Of a stretch of 64,000 nt of DNA, positions 44,844-57,072 are shown in pieces. Below the pieces are notes generated by a model that did no database searches, was not told the DNA's origin, and saw nothing but the letters and a program-made list of their open reading frames with translations. A program made the position numbers and the translations under genes. The number at the start of each line of letters is the position of its first letter. Positions within the stretch are counted from its first letter, which is position 1. Source of the DNA: Buddleja alternifolia (taxonomy: Eukaryota > Streptophyta > Magnoliopsida > Lamiales > Scrophulariaceae); contig CM033400.1 of the NCBI GenBank assembly GCA_019426215.1, positions 17,282,568 to 17,346,567 of the forward strand, written 5' to 3'.

Positions 44844-47483
44844 TGTCACGCCCCAATTTTTATCACTGAAAAGTGGTTCAAGCTCGAGCATGAATTCTAA
44901 AAATTATATCCAAAATAAAATGTATGACAAATCTCCTTTAAGCAGGTGCTCTCGATAAACATAACTGCAAATCTTAAGAAATGGTACTCTAATGAAAATT
45001 CATGACTGGAAAAAAAAAAAACTAAATGTCAATGCCTATCTTTTACAAAGCAAAGATCTTCATAGATCACTCGGCTCCAGTTGAACCTCCATATTCTCGC
45101 CTAAGTGGCCATCTATTACTGGAAGGAAGAAAGTAAAATATAGAGAGTACGTGAGTAAAATACTCAGAGAATGTCCGATGTGTGTGATTTGTTTAACAAA
45201 TACATATAATTTTTGGAATACGTGAACATAAACAAAATGATTTTTACAACAATAAGTCTTTAGAATGATTTAAACTTGAAGTAACCGATTTAAAACATTC
45301 AAAAATATCAATCTGAGACAAATATATTTCGTCCAAATAACGTTCAATAAAGTAGTAAGCAGTAAAAGAATTTAAAACGATTATGATTATGATGATCAAA
45401 TAACCAAATTGCTGATGTCAGACAACCTTATGACTCCCAACCGATAGTGATAGACCACCTTATCACTACGGGCAAAGAGCGACCTTACCAAACAGAAACA
45501 CATGCTCGAGTACATGTGGAACAGATATTACCCAACACAACCACAAACGGGTTCTGTTGTGCGTTGTGAGGGGGCCTGGGACTCGGGGTACCCTTTGTCA
45601 ATCCAAGCCAAGTTGGATGGACAACTAACAGAAACAAATCAGAACAGAACCGTACTAGTCATTGATCATCATAAACAAAAGAGATTCAAATTGTGGAGAA
45701 ACAGATGAGTAATCTTCAAATTGTGGAGAAACAGAAACATGATTACACAATTTTTCAAAACGATAAACTTTTTCCTTTATACGATATATGTGTATATATA
45801 TAAAAATTCTTTCCAGTTTTCAAAACTGGAAGGATTTCGGGTATGCTACCTATGGCAGCGAAATGAATAACGTATTCAGACTTAACCTTACGAGTACCTA
45901 AAAATTCTAACCTTGATAAGTCCTCTTCCTAACCAAACTTATCCTACTAAATAAGGTAAGATGCACAACAGAAAAAATAAAATAATCTAGACATATAGGC
46001 AATTTAGTTGAAAGAAGACCCAAGTAAGCTACAAATTTGCGCAGTTTTACTATAGTTGTCCCGATAGATTTTTCAAAACAATCAGTCTATCTTCAAAATA
46101 TTGTATAAAATTCCCTATTTCTTGAAAAATTCCCAATTTTTTTATGAAAGCTTCCTAACACATGTATATAGCTACAGTAAAATTTTCAAAGCAAACAAAA
46201 ATTTCTAGATTCACCAAATAAGCCCAAAATCGTAGCAATTTTAAATCCCGCCAAACAAACTGGCAGTTTTTTTCCACGAATTTTAGAAAAATCCACAGAA
46301 CTCCAATCTTTACAAACTTTTACAGAGAGACTCAAAACACATATTACTTTATAAAATTTTACATAATCAAATTCACACTTTGATCCACTTAATTACATCC
46401 TGGAATATCACTTGTAGAAACAGAAATTTCCATTCATCTTAATTTCATTTCAAAACAAACATGCATGACCTAGATGCTCTTTGAAAACCCATAAAATTTG
46501 ACATGCAATCACATAACTAAGCTTCAAATACACATATATTCATGGGTCTACAACAATTTACTTAGATCCTACCCTCAATCACACATGCAACCAAAGATTC
46601 ACTCCAATATTCAAAATCACCCCATGCATGAACCCATTGAACCCCCCCCCCCCCCCCCCCCCAATTGAACAAATCAAGGTATATTCTATAATAACTTTCA
46701 TTAACTCAAATAAAAATACATACTAATAGAGATAAAGGTGATTTACCTACTCCAATTGAAGAAATTATAACAATTATAGCTTTAAACTTCCACACAAGCA
46801 AGTATGAATGTGACTCAGCAGCAGCTTCTGGTTCAGGGATTTTTCTGAATTATTGGGTAACTGTTAAGTAAATTAGGGTTTCATAATACTGTAGATTATC
46901 CTCTTAGGAAGAGTTTGAGCTAAAGAACACTAAATTTAGAGGTCATTTGCTATCTCAAAATTTGAAAAGGACTAAGTTTATATACGGGAATTGCTGAATT
47001 CTCTCTCTTTGGTGTGTCTTTAAGTTGGAATAAGGTTGAAGACCAAATGGTTAGAGGTATATATAGAGTATGAAGGAGGGCTTGAGTGCAATTTCTCATT
47101 CATCTTTTTATTTGCCCATTTCTCCCCCCTTTTTGTGTTCTTTGCTACATGCACCATAACATAAATATATTTCTACACATGATAGGATGCATGCTTTTAA
47201 CCTTACAATGCACAATATATTTTATAGTAAAAGGCTAATTACAAAATTTTGGGGAACAATTAGCTATCCAAGCAAGTAACAAAAATTCATATAGTCAAGT
47301 ATCGATTTCTAGAATAGAATGACCTACGAAAATCAAGTATTTCCAAAACAAAATTAGCAAGAAAATATAATTCTTACTCTTCCTTTTATTTACTCCATTT
47401 TTTACTTTTCTTTCTTATTTAAATTGAGCACACATATATATCTATACACATAAAATGTATACTTTAAAATCTTAGGCATCACA
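44844..47483 (-). mobile_element. Solo LTR E2 (2.64 kb)
   Basis: TGTCACGCCCC...GGCATCACA in plus coordinates, so the LTR reads TGTGATGCC...GGGGCGTGACA on the minus strand. The flanks ATTAT (44,839-44,843) and GTTAT (47,484-47,488) are a near-perfect 5-bp TSD. Contains a run of 21 C (46,642-46,662). No internal coding part, hence solo LTR. Confidence 0.75.
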
Positions 47484-47674
47484 GTTATGGAGTAAAGTTT
47501 CCCTGTAACCCAATCCCGCGAATAGGGGCTCTTCAAATATTGATATGATAACCATGTCCTGGCGAAGTACACACATCACATATTCACTTAGTATCTTGCC
47601 TATTTTTGCTGAAATAGCTAGGTTAGTAGATGTTCAGTACATTTCCCTTTTAACTTTTTAATTTGACAAATATT
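47484..47674. other. Unassigned AT-rich segment
   Basis: No motif or frame recognised. Possibly a continuation of LTR-like sequence F beyond the E2 insertion. Confidence 0.35.
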
Positions 47675-48117
47675 AGTTTATTAATCTATTATCATAATAA
47701 GAAGTTAATACAATAACAATTCTATAGTCAATTCAAATTATTAGAAAACTTTTCCTGAAATTTCATTTGGAAAATATCAAATAGCCCAAGAGTGCACTTA
47801 TAACTTATGACAGAATGGTTAACTATAATTATTTCTTGTTTAGAGCATCACATAAATATTACAGTACCTAGTTACACACCGATTAATAAGGGGTAGTACA
47901 AAAACAGAAATTTCAAGTTAGCTCAAGCAATTAGTTGTTTAAACCTTAACTAGATCCTTAACAATACTAATCATAATTAATTATCAAGTAAATATGATGA
48001 CGTTATGATGATATCATAAATAAATAATTTCCCCACCAATACATTAATCACTTAATCCTTATTAATTGATTAATCATCAAACTTAACAAGAGATACGATG
48101 CTCTGTAATACTCTTGT
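47675..48117 (+). repeat. Left copy of ~440-bp direct repeat flanking LINE debris
   Basis: CTATTATCATAATAAGAAG to GATGCTCTGTAAT matches 51,912-52,365 at roughly 85-90% over the first 330 bp, with weaker but clear similarity at the end (CTTAACAAGAGATA / CTTAACGAGAGATA). Confidence 0.7.
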
Positions 48118-48452
48118 GGGCTACTTTATTGGCAAAAAGCCATTCTTACTCGGAGTTAAAAATTATGTTCTTTCGGTATGGAAAGGGTTGAAGGAGGTTA
48201 AAGCTACGAGTAGCGGTTTTTTCTTCTTCAAGTTTGAATATGAAACAACAATGGCTAAAGTCCTAGAGGGAGGACCTTGGTTGTATCAAGGTCAAGCTTT
48301 GTTTCTGGAGAAATGGCGGACGAGAATGACTTTAGAGAAGAAAGAGTATGAGGAAGTACCATATGGGTTAAATTTCCCAATCTACCTGGGGAATTTCAGA
48401 CAACTTAGGGGTTAAGTGTTGTAGCAAGTGCAGTAGGACGATGCGTTTACAC
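48098..48452 (+). pseudogene. LINE ORF1 (DUF4283) N-terminal part
   Basis: The frame carries VGYFIGKKPFLLGVKNYVLS, VWKGLKEVKA, GFFFFKFEYETTMAKVLEGG and PWLYQGQALFLEKW, the DUF4283 pattern of plant L1 ORF1. ORF1 binds the LINE RNA. A stop follows at 48,413-48,415, after which reading resumes in another frame (VVASAVGRCVYT) and is cut by the LTR at 48,453. A related copy is on the minus strand at 61,160-61,457. Confidence 0.8.
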
Positions 48453-51198
48453 TGTGTAACACCCTATATTCTCGGCTCCTAATTTCGTAGAGACAAAGGT
48501 AAAAATTATAATTCCCGCTAATTAGATTTCGTAATTTATTCAATTTTAGCGGTTCGTGTTTGACCAAAAATATTGTACTATTTTCCTATATAGCTATTAT
48601 ATTATATTATATGTGCTAATCTAGTAAAATTTCGTTATACATCATTTTATATTTGTGTGTAGAATAAAATAAGCATGATAAATATATGTATATAGATTTA
48701 CTTTTACTGGTAGATATATCTAAATAGGTACACATCTTAGATGAGGAAGTGAGCAAGAAATTGGTGTCATCATAGATATGTTACACCTCACCCCATTTCA
48801 TGTGTGGCATTGGAAGATCACCTCTCACATTTCTTCCTCTCATCCTTTTTGTTTGCCAAAAGAAATTCACTCACCCTCAATCTCACGCCTGAAATTGTTC
48901 ACAATTCAGCCACCAAAGATCCTCTCAAATACTAGGGTGAAGGAAGAAAATCCATAGAAAGGAAAAGATACTTCTGGAGTAGCTAGGAATCATAATCCTT
49001 TCCCTTTGTCCTAAGGTATATAGTAGTTGGTTTATCTATTGAGAGTATATATTTGTCCTAAGGTATATAGTAGTTGATTTATCTATTGAGAGTATATATT
49101 TGTAGTTAATTTATATATATGTGTGGTTAGTACTTCATTTGTATGACAACCAGTTTCTGAAATTTCAGTTTTTGGGGTTGATGTTTAAAGACGTAATTAA
49201 GTGACTAAAATTGTGGATTTGATTTTATAATAAATTCAATAACACCACTTTTGTGTTTGGAGACCCTCTGTAAAATTTGGTGAAAAGTGGAGTTGTGTGG
49301 CAGTTTATAAAATTCTTGATATCTAACTGCGCGTTTGGTTGCCATAATCTGAAAAAGCTACTTTTTGGCTTGTTTGACGGATCTTCTAATTTTGGTTTGC
49401 CTTGAAAATTTTACTGTGTATACAAATGGTTGTTAGGAAGTTTGTCTCAAATTTTGATAAATATTTGAGTTCTGTGGATTTTTCTAAAAACTGTTGAATA
49501 AAACCGCCAGTCTGTTAGGCGAGATTAACGATTGCTACTGTTTTGAGGTTATTTAGTGAATCTGAAGAATTTTGCTTGCTCCGAAACTTTTACAGTAGAT
49601 AATATACATATGTTAAGGAGATGTCATCCAAAAATTGGGAATTTTTCAATAAACGGGGGATTTTACAAAAATATTTTGATATATTATGTCTGTTCTGAAA
49701 AATCTGTTGGGACAGCCCTGTTTCGTTAATTGAATCCCAAGGAAATTAAATCTGAAAATTTTATGTAAACTTTTTTCTCAGCATCCTTTTTGATATCCTA
49801 GAAAATTTGAGAAATAAATTCCATTCTGAGAATGTTTTAAAAATTGTTGTAGTTACATTGTGCAAGTAAGGAGGCTTGTTTGAGCTTAATTGCCTATATG
49901 TTTAGATAATACTAAGTATAAAATAACTTATTATATGTGGTTAGCTTAAAGTATTAGTTTGTGAAAATGATGGTATTTTTGAACCACGGGATATTTTCGC
50001 GACTCCGAGGCGCGAGCCAACGACGCCGGATTATTATAGTGAGGGTTTCTCTTTTACTTCAAAACTTTTTAATTGCTTTCCTACTTGTGATTTACTTGGT
50101 TCGTAGTTGCCTTATCAGTATATTGTTGATTGGTTGGTGATGATTGTTGATTCCTAAATATTTCGTTCTGTTCAATATCTAGTTATCCTCGATGATGATT
50201 AGTACGTATCTTGCTTCGAAATGGTCTTCGGTCTGATCGGTGTCAATTACCTTATGTCTTGTTGTACCAATACCTAGTTCACATCGTTCATCATCTCATA
50301 GAGACCATTGAACTTCTTGGCTCTACTCCGTCGGCTAAGGGAGCTAAGTGCTACGTCGTGGGAGCCACCTCTTGAGGCTTCGGCGCAAAGTACTACTTGG
50401 CGGAAGGCACCTCTAAAGTCCCGATGTCCAGCATCCATCTGCAATATGTCCTTTTTCTTAATTTAAAGCTTTGACTCTTAAAGACAGAGTGAAGAGAGCT
50501 AAGTGCTACGTCGTGGGAGCCACCTGTAGAGTCCCAACACCTATAGGTCAGTGAAGGGAGATAAGTGCCATTGGGGCAAAGTCCTACACGATGGTAGGAG
50601 CCACCTCTTGAGCCCATAGGGGCACATCTCTAGAGTCCTGACACTTGAAATCAGTTGGTACGCATTGAAAGGTATGAAGTCTTCTATTGGTATGGGACAG
50701 TGGGGAGACGGAACACAATCATTTGACATGAGTTCTAAAGCACATACTCTACTGTTCACACTTTTGATATATTGATTGCTTCATTTACTTGCCATCATAT
50801 ATGTTTGTTTTGTTATAATCTTTCTCTGAAGATTCTGTTCAAAGATCAAAGGTAAAACAAACCGTTAACCTACCTCACTGGGTTATTCGGATTCATCCCT
50901 CCTTCTTTCTTCCTTTTTAGATTAGCTTAGTATATCAGATATGACGGGAGAAATGAGGAGTAAAGAAAGCATTGGTTCATTGCTATTTGAGGGAGTTATG
51001 TTTTGGGATGTATAGCTAGGTACATAAGATTGATGAGGACTTTATTGTTGATTTTTTTTTTTTGGAATGCAAAAGTTTAATTTCAGCAGACAAAGACTTT
51101 GTAAAGTTCTGACGCTTGGCGCTTGATTGAGAAGGCATGGTGTCCCATATCGAGCTGGCGTCGCGGTGTGGTGGGCCACAGGATGTCAGTGGGCGCCA
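48453..51198 (+). mobile_element. Solo LTR (2.75 kb) in LINE ORF1, TSD TACAC
   Basis: Ends TGTGTAACACCCTATATTC and GTGGGCGCCA, with TACAC directly on both sides (48,448-48,452 and 51,199-51,203). Removing it restores contiguity of the LINE ORF1 region by position. Same family as 10,861, 28,757 (reversed), 40,228, 54,754 and 56,884. It has CTCTAGAG-type subrepeats at 50,320-50,640. Confidence 0.85.
50320..50640 (+). repeat. LTR-internal subrepeats (plus orientation)
   Basis: Units of GGAGCCACCTCTWGAG, AAGGGAGCTAAGTGCTAC and GAGTCCCGAC-like words. These are the forward-strand version of the array at 29,330. Confidence 0.75.
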
Positions 51199-51540
51199 TA
51201 CACTATCAATGGAGCGAATTGATAATGCCAGGGTGTGTATTCTTATGACTATAGGGGCAGAGTTTCAAGAGAAAATATATATGTTGTTGCCATCAGAATC
51301 AGGAGTGTGTAATGGGTACTTACAGGATAGGAATTGAATATGAATGGAAGCCTATGTCTTGCAATTTGTGTAAATCTTTTGGGCATAGTCCTCAACAATG
51401 TCCTAAGGATAAGAAGGAAGAGATACCCTTGGTTAACATTTATGTACCTAAGCAACAAGTAATTAAAAAGACTATGAAACAGAATCCAAAGGTGGGTAAA
51501 TGGACCAATATCAGCCGTAAATAGACGATAAGTGAAGTTG
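51199..51540 (+). pseudogene. LINE ORF1 C-terminal part with zinc knuckle
   Basis: Continues after the solo LTR with MERIDNARVCILMTIGAEF, then a frameshift, then YEWKPMSCNLCKSFGHSPQQ and C-P, a CX2CX4HX4C knuckle typical of plant LINE ORF1. The frame ends at 51,524. ORF2 is absent: sequence passes to a noncoding stretch and the 3' tail. Confidence 0.8.
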
Positions 51541-51913
51541 AAAATAAGTGAATGAAAAGAGCCCTAGCTAAATCGAGTTCGGGTAAAGGAGGAAGCTCAG
51601 GGACATAGCGTTTAAGTCTCCAAAATATAGGTTGAAGAAATATTGGATTATGATGAGGAACATTCACATAACTGTCGTATACAATCTGACTTACGTGGAA
51701 TTAAGATTGAAACTAAATCTTTGAAAGGGCCTCTGTTAGCACTTGAGAAAGGAGTTAAATGACATAGGGCTTGACACTTAAGCTTGTGTTTTTATTCGAA
51801 TGTGCGCGTAAGCATTTGATGGTTATCCTTGGTGTGAGCAAGGTAGTACCATGTGCACTTTACTTTTGTATTTCTTTTTATTTTTATTTAATGCAATTGA
51901 ACTTTCCAAAAAT
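51541..51913 (+). mobile_element. LINE remnant and 3' end fragment, copy C
   Basis: No ORF2 is recognised. At 51,826 the LINE 3' tail appears (GTGTGAGCAAGGTAGTACCATG ... TTTCCAAAAA), shared with 10,138 and 42,304. It is followed exactly by the right copy of the flanking direct repeat. Confidence 0.6.
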
Positions 51914-52365
51914 CTATTATCATAATAAGAAGTTAATTACAATAACAATAACAATTCCATAGTCAACACAATTTGTTAGAAAACTTTTCCTGTCATTTAG
52001 AATATCAAATTGCCCACATGTGAACTTATAACTTATAAAAGAATGGCCAACTATAATTATTTCTTGTTTAGAGCATCACATTAATATTACAGTACTTAAC
52101 TACACACCGATTAATAAGGTAGTACAAAAATAGTAATTACAAGTTAGCTCAAGCAATTAGTTGTTTAAACCTTAACTAAATCCTTAACAATATTAATCAT
52201 AATTAATTATCAAGTAAATATGATGACCTTACAATTAAATTATACCTGTCTAATTTCCTTATTATACGAATATGTCATAAAACAAATGGTAGTTTTCATG
52301 TCCATCTCATTAATAGTTAAATCCTTAACGAGAGATAACATGCTCTGTAATTCGCTTGCAAGACA
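51912..52365 (+). repeat. Right copy of ~440-bp direct repeat flanking LINE debris
   Basis: Begins right after the LINE A-tail with CTATTATCATAATAAGAAG. See the left copy at 47,675. Confidence 0.7.
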
Positions 52366-53227
52366 ACAAATTAAACTAGATAACTCCTTAGCTAAGTATA
52401 AAAGTAATAGATGGATGGAGTTACATACTTCAAAAACTTAGTTAAACTAACAAATTAACAAAGAATAGACTACACATATGATTAATAAGAGAGTCATGAT
52501 GAGAGGTTGCACCTGACGGAGTGGGGAAGAAGTGAATCTTCTTGTCTATTTTGTGTGTGTGTGTGTGTGTGTCTATATATATATATTAGTTTTATGCATG
52601 TTATGCATACAATATCTATGTATATATAATAAGAAAGGTGGCATAGTGGGTGATAGTGGTGGTGGGAACAAGACACGTCTTGGTCCAGCAAACTTGATCC
52701 TTAACTTCTTAAATTTCTTGTATTTACAATGTGGGCCTCAAACTTTATATACAATTAGACCCCAAAACTTTATAAAACGTTCAATTCAATCCGAAATTGA
52801 ATAATACTCCTTCAAGTCCCTCCTAATAGCGTATAATATTTAAAATATGTCCACATGAATTTCAGTTAGGTCCCAATAAACTATTTTACTTCTATTGAGA
52901 TTTTACCAAACTTTTTAACCGCTTGAGTTTTATGTGAATGTACACTTTGATCACAAGGTCAATAAAAGTAGTACCAAATAAATTTTACCAATATAAAAAG
53001 TACAAAGTATCATTTGACACATTCAGAGCATGTTGATGCATAAAAATCAATAAACATTAAAATTACATAGCAACTTCATCAAATGAAACAAACACAAAAG
53101 GATCTTATTCGAATGAAATGAGTACATTGCAAACGTCCTCTTACTTAATTCTTGGAACCATCCAAATGCATAAATGATTAAACTTACCGCTTAAAATGCG
53201 AGACGTACACACATCCTGAACAAGATA
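52366..53227. other. Noncoding stretch with a TG/TA microsatellite
   Basis: (TG)11 followed by (TA)n occupies 52,552-52,586. The short frames here (for example 52,532-52,804) are driven by the microsatellite. No domain is recognised. Confidence 0.5.
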
Positions 53228-54417
53228 TGGTGTGGGTGGTAACCTAGTCCGAAATACATTAAGATATGGGGTTGCTCCGCATATGTAAAGAAGACGGGTA
53301 GAGAAACTGGAGTCAAAGTCCTTCAAAGGATGCTTCGTGGTTTTCCCATGGATTCCATGGGATACCTCCTTTACCTGCATGATGATCAGAGGATCATTGT
53401 ATCCTTTTCGGACTTCGTTCTCGAAGAAGAATTCACTCTAGAAGGAGAAGCAGGTAGAAAGATTTAACTGGAAGAACAAAACGAAACTCATTTGGAGAAC
53501 ACTGTTCAGGAGACCCCAACTGAACCAGCTGTGATACAACCGTCAACGCGTCGATATGCTATAGTATCTCAGCCACTTGAGAGACACGGTTTTCTACTAC
53601 AAGGAGAGCATAATTTGTATGTTGTGGCAAAAGAAAACCATAGAGATGATCCCTCTAATTATGACCAAGCGATGACGGATATGGATTCTGCAAAATGACA
53701 TGAAGTTATGAAAGCGGAGATGGATTTGATGTAGTCGAACAAAGTTTGGACTTTAACAAATCGCGCCCCAAGGGTATTGTACCCATTGGTTGCAAGTGGA
53801 TCTATAAAAGAAAGATTGGTCTGGATAGCAAGGTTGATACCTATAGGGCAAGACTAGCAGCGAATAGGGTATAGTCAAAACAAGGGCATTATGAGGACAC
53901 CTAGATTATGAAATCTGACAAATAGATGTGAAAACCACGTTCTTGAATGGATTCCTCGAGTAGGATATCTATATGGAACAGCCCAAGGGTTTTGTATCCG
54001 GTGCAGATTCTCATAATGTTTGTAAACCGAATAGGTCCATCTATGGACTTAAACATGCCTCTCGTAGTTGGAATCTTCAATTCGATGAAGAAGTTAGAAG
54101 CTATCGCTTCATCAAATACGAAGCTGAACCATGTGTCTATAAAAAGGTCAATGGGAGCAATGTGTCATTCTTGGTACTATATGTAGATGACATTCTACTT
54201 ATAGGGAATGACAAAGACTCGTTGACTGCAGTCAAGACATGGCTTTCAAGCACATTCTCCATGAAAGACTTGGGAAAAGCTACCTACATCCTTGGAATTC
54301 GTATCTACAAAGGTAGAGCAAATACAACGATAGGACTCTCCCAAGCCCTCTACTTAAAGAAAGTTCTAAAGCGATTTGGGATGGAAAACTCTAAGAGAGT
54401 TCTTTAACCCATGAGAC
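53228..54417 (+). pseudogene. Copia pol fragment: integrase C-terminus and reverse transcriptase
   Basis: Integrase C-terminal segments come first (GVKVLQRMLRGFPMDSMGYL, then DDQRIIVSFSDFVLEEEF). A linker with stops follows, then the RT start (SNKVWTL) in several frames. The frame 53,973-54,407 is the longest intact part: EQPKGFVSG, SIYGLKHASRSWNLQFDEEV, then SFLVLYVDDILLIGND with the YVDD catalytic box, MKDLGKATYILGIRIYKGR, GLSQALYLKKVLKRFGMENS. It ends at TAA and joins an LTR directly, so RNase H and the 3' UTR are missing. Confidence 0.85.
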
Positions 54418-54753
54418 TGTTAAGATTATGCCTCAGATGCCAATGAGGAATTAGATTGTATAGGGCTTTTACCTTTGTGTTGTACAAACTATTCCTATGG
54501 AATAAAAGGCTATTTTATATTTGTTCATATGTATCTTAACAACATTAATAAGTATTGAACACTTAAGTCCCAAGTAATCAAGAGAGAGAGCTTCTACTCC
54601 TTAAGGATTAAGGAGGCCGACACTAGAAGCATCAATTGATTATTTAAATATGGTTCGCAAGTCGAAGAGTTTTAATTGGCCATTATGACCAGACTTGTAT
54701 GACACATGCTCTGACAAGGAGTGTCAGTCGGTCACTAGGGAATAGTGGGAGCC

Positions 54754-55585
54754 TGTGTTTAACACCCTATATTTCTCGGCTCCTAATATATAGTCTTTAG
54801 TAAGAGTTATAATATTACCGCTAATTAGATTTCTTAATTTATTCAATTTTAGCGATTCATGCTCGACCATAAATATTTTTCTACTTGCTTGTATAGCTAA
54901 TATTATATTTTATCTATATATGAAATAGGCTTAATAGTATTTACACATTGTTATTATCTAGTTTAGGTGTAGAAGTTTAAGGCATAAGGTGTTTGTATAT
55001 AGATGCTAGCATACTTTTATATATTTGACTTAATTATGTTTGTACATATTATAGGATAGAACTAGAGAGCATGGGGCAGGTGTCAACCTTAGAAAGAGTA
55101 CACCTCCATCTTCAATCACAACGTGTGGCAAGGGAAGGTTTGCTGCAAATATTACCTTACATATTCACCCTTCATCACCATTTTCTTTTCTAATCAGCAT
55201 TCAATATCTTTTCACCCCAGAAAGATTGCAGGGCAGAAGAGAAAGACTTGAAGTTAGAAAATCAAACTCATCATCTCTCTGTTTTATTTCCACTCGTTGA
55301 GTCTATAAATTGAGTAATGGTATAATTGTTTGCCTCTGAATCAGTTAGTTTAAGAAGTGATTAAGTGAATTATATGCTTATATTTGAGATAAATAACACC
55401 TTTAAGGCCTGAAATTGAAAGTCATATATCATATACATGTGTTTTCGTTAACTTCAATTGCATGATATCCAGTTTTTGGAAATTTCAGTTTCGAAGTTAG
55501 GATTTAAAACTGTAATTAGGTGACTAAACTTGTGTGTGTTGATTATGTTAAAATTCTGGAACGACTTGATTGTGTTTGAAACTCC
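54754..55585 (+). repeat. 5' LTR of element G, first ~830 bp
   Basis: Collinear with 56,884-58,070 apart from the MITE there (TAGCGATTCATGCTCGACC, ACATGTGTTTTCGTTAACTTC). Identity is high by eye, and it lacks the MITE, so it is the empty site for that insertion (CATTGTTATTATC at ~54,948). Confidence 0.75.
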
Positions 55586-56872
55586 TGTTCGTAACTCTTG
55601 TTTGTTGATATTTTATTTTGGCTCTTGTTCACCTCTTGAGCTCTATACTTGATTATAATCGCTATTCTTGGATACCAAATTCAATTTTCTATATTTGAGT
55701 ACTCTTCTATTTGAGCTTAAAATTCTCCCTAACCCTTTGTGCATTGATCCCATTGGCATCTAAGGATCAATGGTCTTGAGTAAAAAAAAAAAATCCCATC
55801 TTGTCTTTTCTTTGGAGTCCTATATTGTCTCCACGAATTTGCAATGGCTCTTGATTACTAATCTTTAATTATAACTAAGTCATTGTTGTGAGATTTTTCA
55901 TTTATTTCCGTTTTAAACTATATCATTTCAGATTATTCTTGTTGATCAACTCCCTCGTCATCGATGGCTAATGGCTTATATTCATGAACCATTTGAAACT
56001 TGATTTGGTTTTTGTGAAACTTTTGTGCATCTAATGCCTGCCTCCTTCGCTTGGAAAAAGAAATTTAAAAAAACCCCACAATTTTGGACCTCATCGAGTA
56101 CATTTTACCTTTTTCCTCATTAGGATTCAAGAATACTCGACCATCACTTCTCTGAACCCGTTTTATCGTCTTGATTCAATTATCTTGAAATCCTTGGAAA
56201 TTATACCCATGACTCAAGCAATTCAACCTGATTCTTGTCACGATCATGACTATCTTCGTTCGATAGTAGCCCACCACCAAAACTGATTTTTAAACCTATT
56301 TTTTTTTTTTGGTAACTAGGGAAGCCGAAGCCGCTACCCGAAGGTGTGCTCTGGGTAAACCCTGCCCTCATGCAATATCCCACAAACCACATGAGGGGGT
56401 TAAGCCACACTAGGAAAACCCTGTGCGACAGGCTCGTGTCCACAGAGCAGTTTGAACCCGAGTTGTCTTGGTAGGAAATACCCTACCAAACCAACTCAGC
56501 CAACTCTTTGGGACACTGATTTTTAAACCTAATTCTATTTCCGAGTATTTCTATTTTCGAGAATCACTTATATTTCGCCACTTCAAAATCTTGAGGATTT
56601 ACATCGTAATTAGCTCTCTTATTGATCTCTAACTCTTTTGTTCACCACACTTTTCGTCCTGAGCTAAACCGCTACTTGTTCCAACTCATAACATTTCATC
56701 TATCTATATCATAAGAATTCATAATAGTGAAGATCATGTAACAACGAATAGTTATAGCTCTTGGAAGAATTTCGACATGGTAGATGCGACATGAGAACAA
56801 GAAGAAGAAAATTAAGAGCAAGTATTTTTCACCACTGCGTTGCTTCTTTGAATTTGGGGACCAAATTCTCCT
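55586..56872 (+). mobile_element. Internal 3' part of element G
   Basis: Noncoding sequence collinear with 31,012-31,298 and 39,793-40,227, with a SINE inserted at 56,299. Ends GAATTTGGGGACCAAATTCTC before the polypurine tract. The chain of small degraded frames gives no domain. Confidence 0.6.
56299..56514 (-). mobile_element. tRNA-derived SINE with 17-bp TSD
   Basis: 216 bp bounded by perfect repeats ACTGATTTTTAAACCTA (56,282-56,298 and 56,515-56,531). On the minus strand it begins near TTGGCTGAGTTGG (box A, TGGCTGAGTTGG at 56,502-56,491) and has GGGTTCAAACTG (box B, 56,459-56,448). It ends TTCCCTAGTTACC plus an A-run. The two boxes, spaced ~35 bp apart, are the RNA polymerase III promoter of a tRNA. 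The site without the insert is seen at ~39,857-39,880 in the related copy. Confidence 0.9.
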
Positions 56873-56883
56873 AAGGAGGGGAT
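56873..56883 (+). other. Polypurine tract of element G
   Basis: AAGGAGGGGAT directly before the 3' LTR start TGTAATATTTC. A matching tract is at 40,218-40,226. Confidence 0.7.
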
Positions 56884-57072
56884 TGTAATATTTCTAGGCT
56901 CCTGATATATAGAGTCTTTAGTAAGAGTTATAAATATCGTTAATTAGATTTCTTAATTTATTCAATTTTAGCGATTCATGCTCGACCAAATATTTTTCTA
57001 CTTGCTTGTATAGCTAATATTATACTTTATCTATATATGAAATAGGCTTAGTAGTATTTACACATTGTTATT

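Noticed and set aside
48453..51198. An intron in LINE ORF1
   Set aside because: The insert has TG...CA LTR ends, a TACAC TSD and relatives at other loci; the ORF1 frame is broken on both sides.
52532..52804. 90-residue frame beginning in a TG repeat
   Set aside because: Low-complexity translation of the (TG)n(TA)n microsatellite with no domain.
56448..56502. A tRNA gene
   Set aside because: Box A and box B are present, but the sequence cannot form a full cloverleaf and is bounded by an A-tail and TSDs; it is a SINE head.
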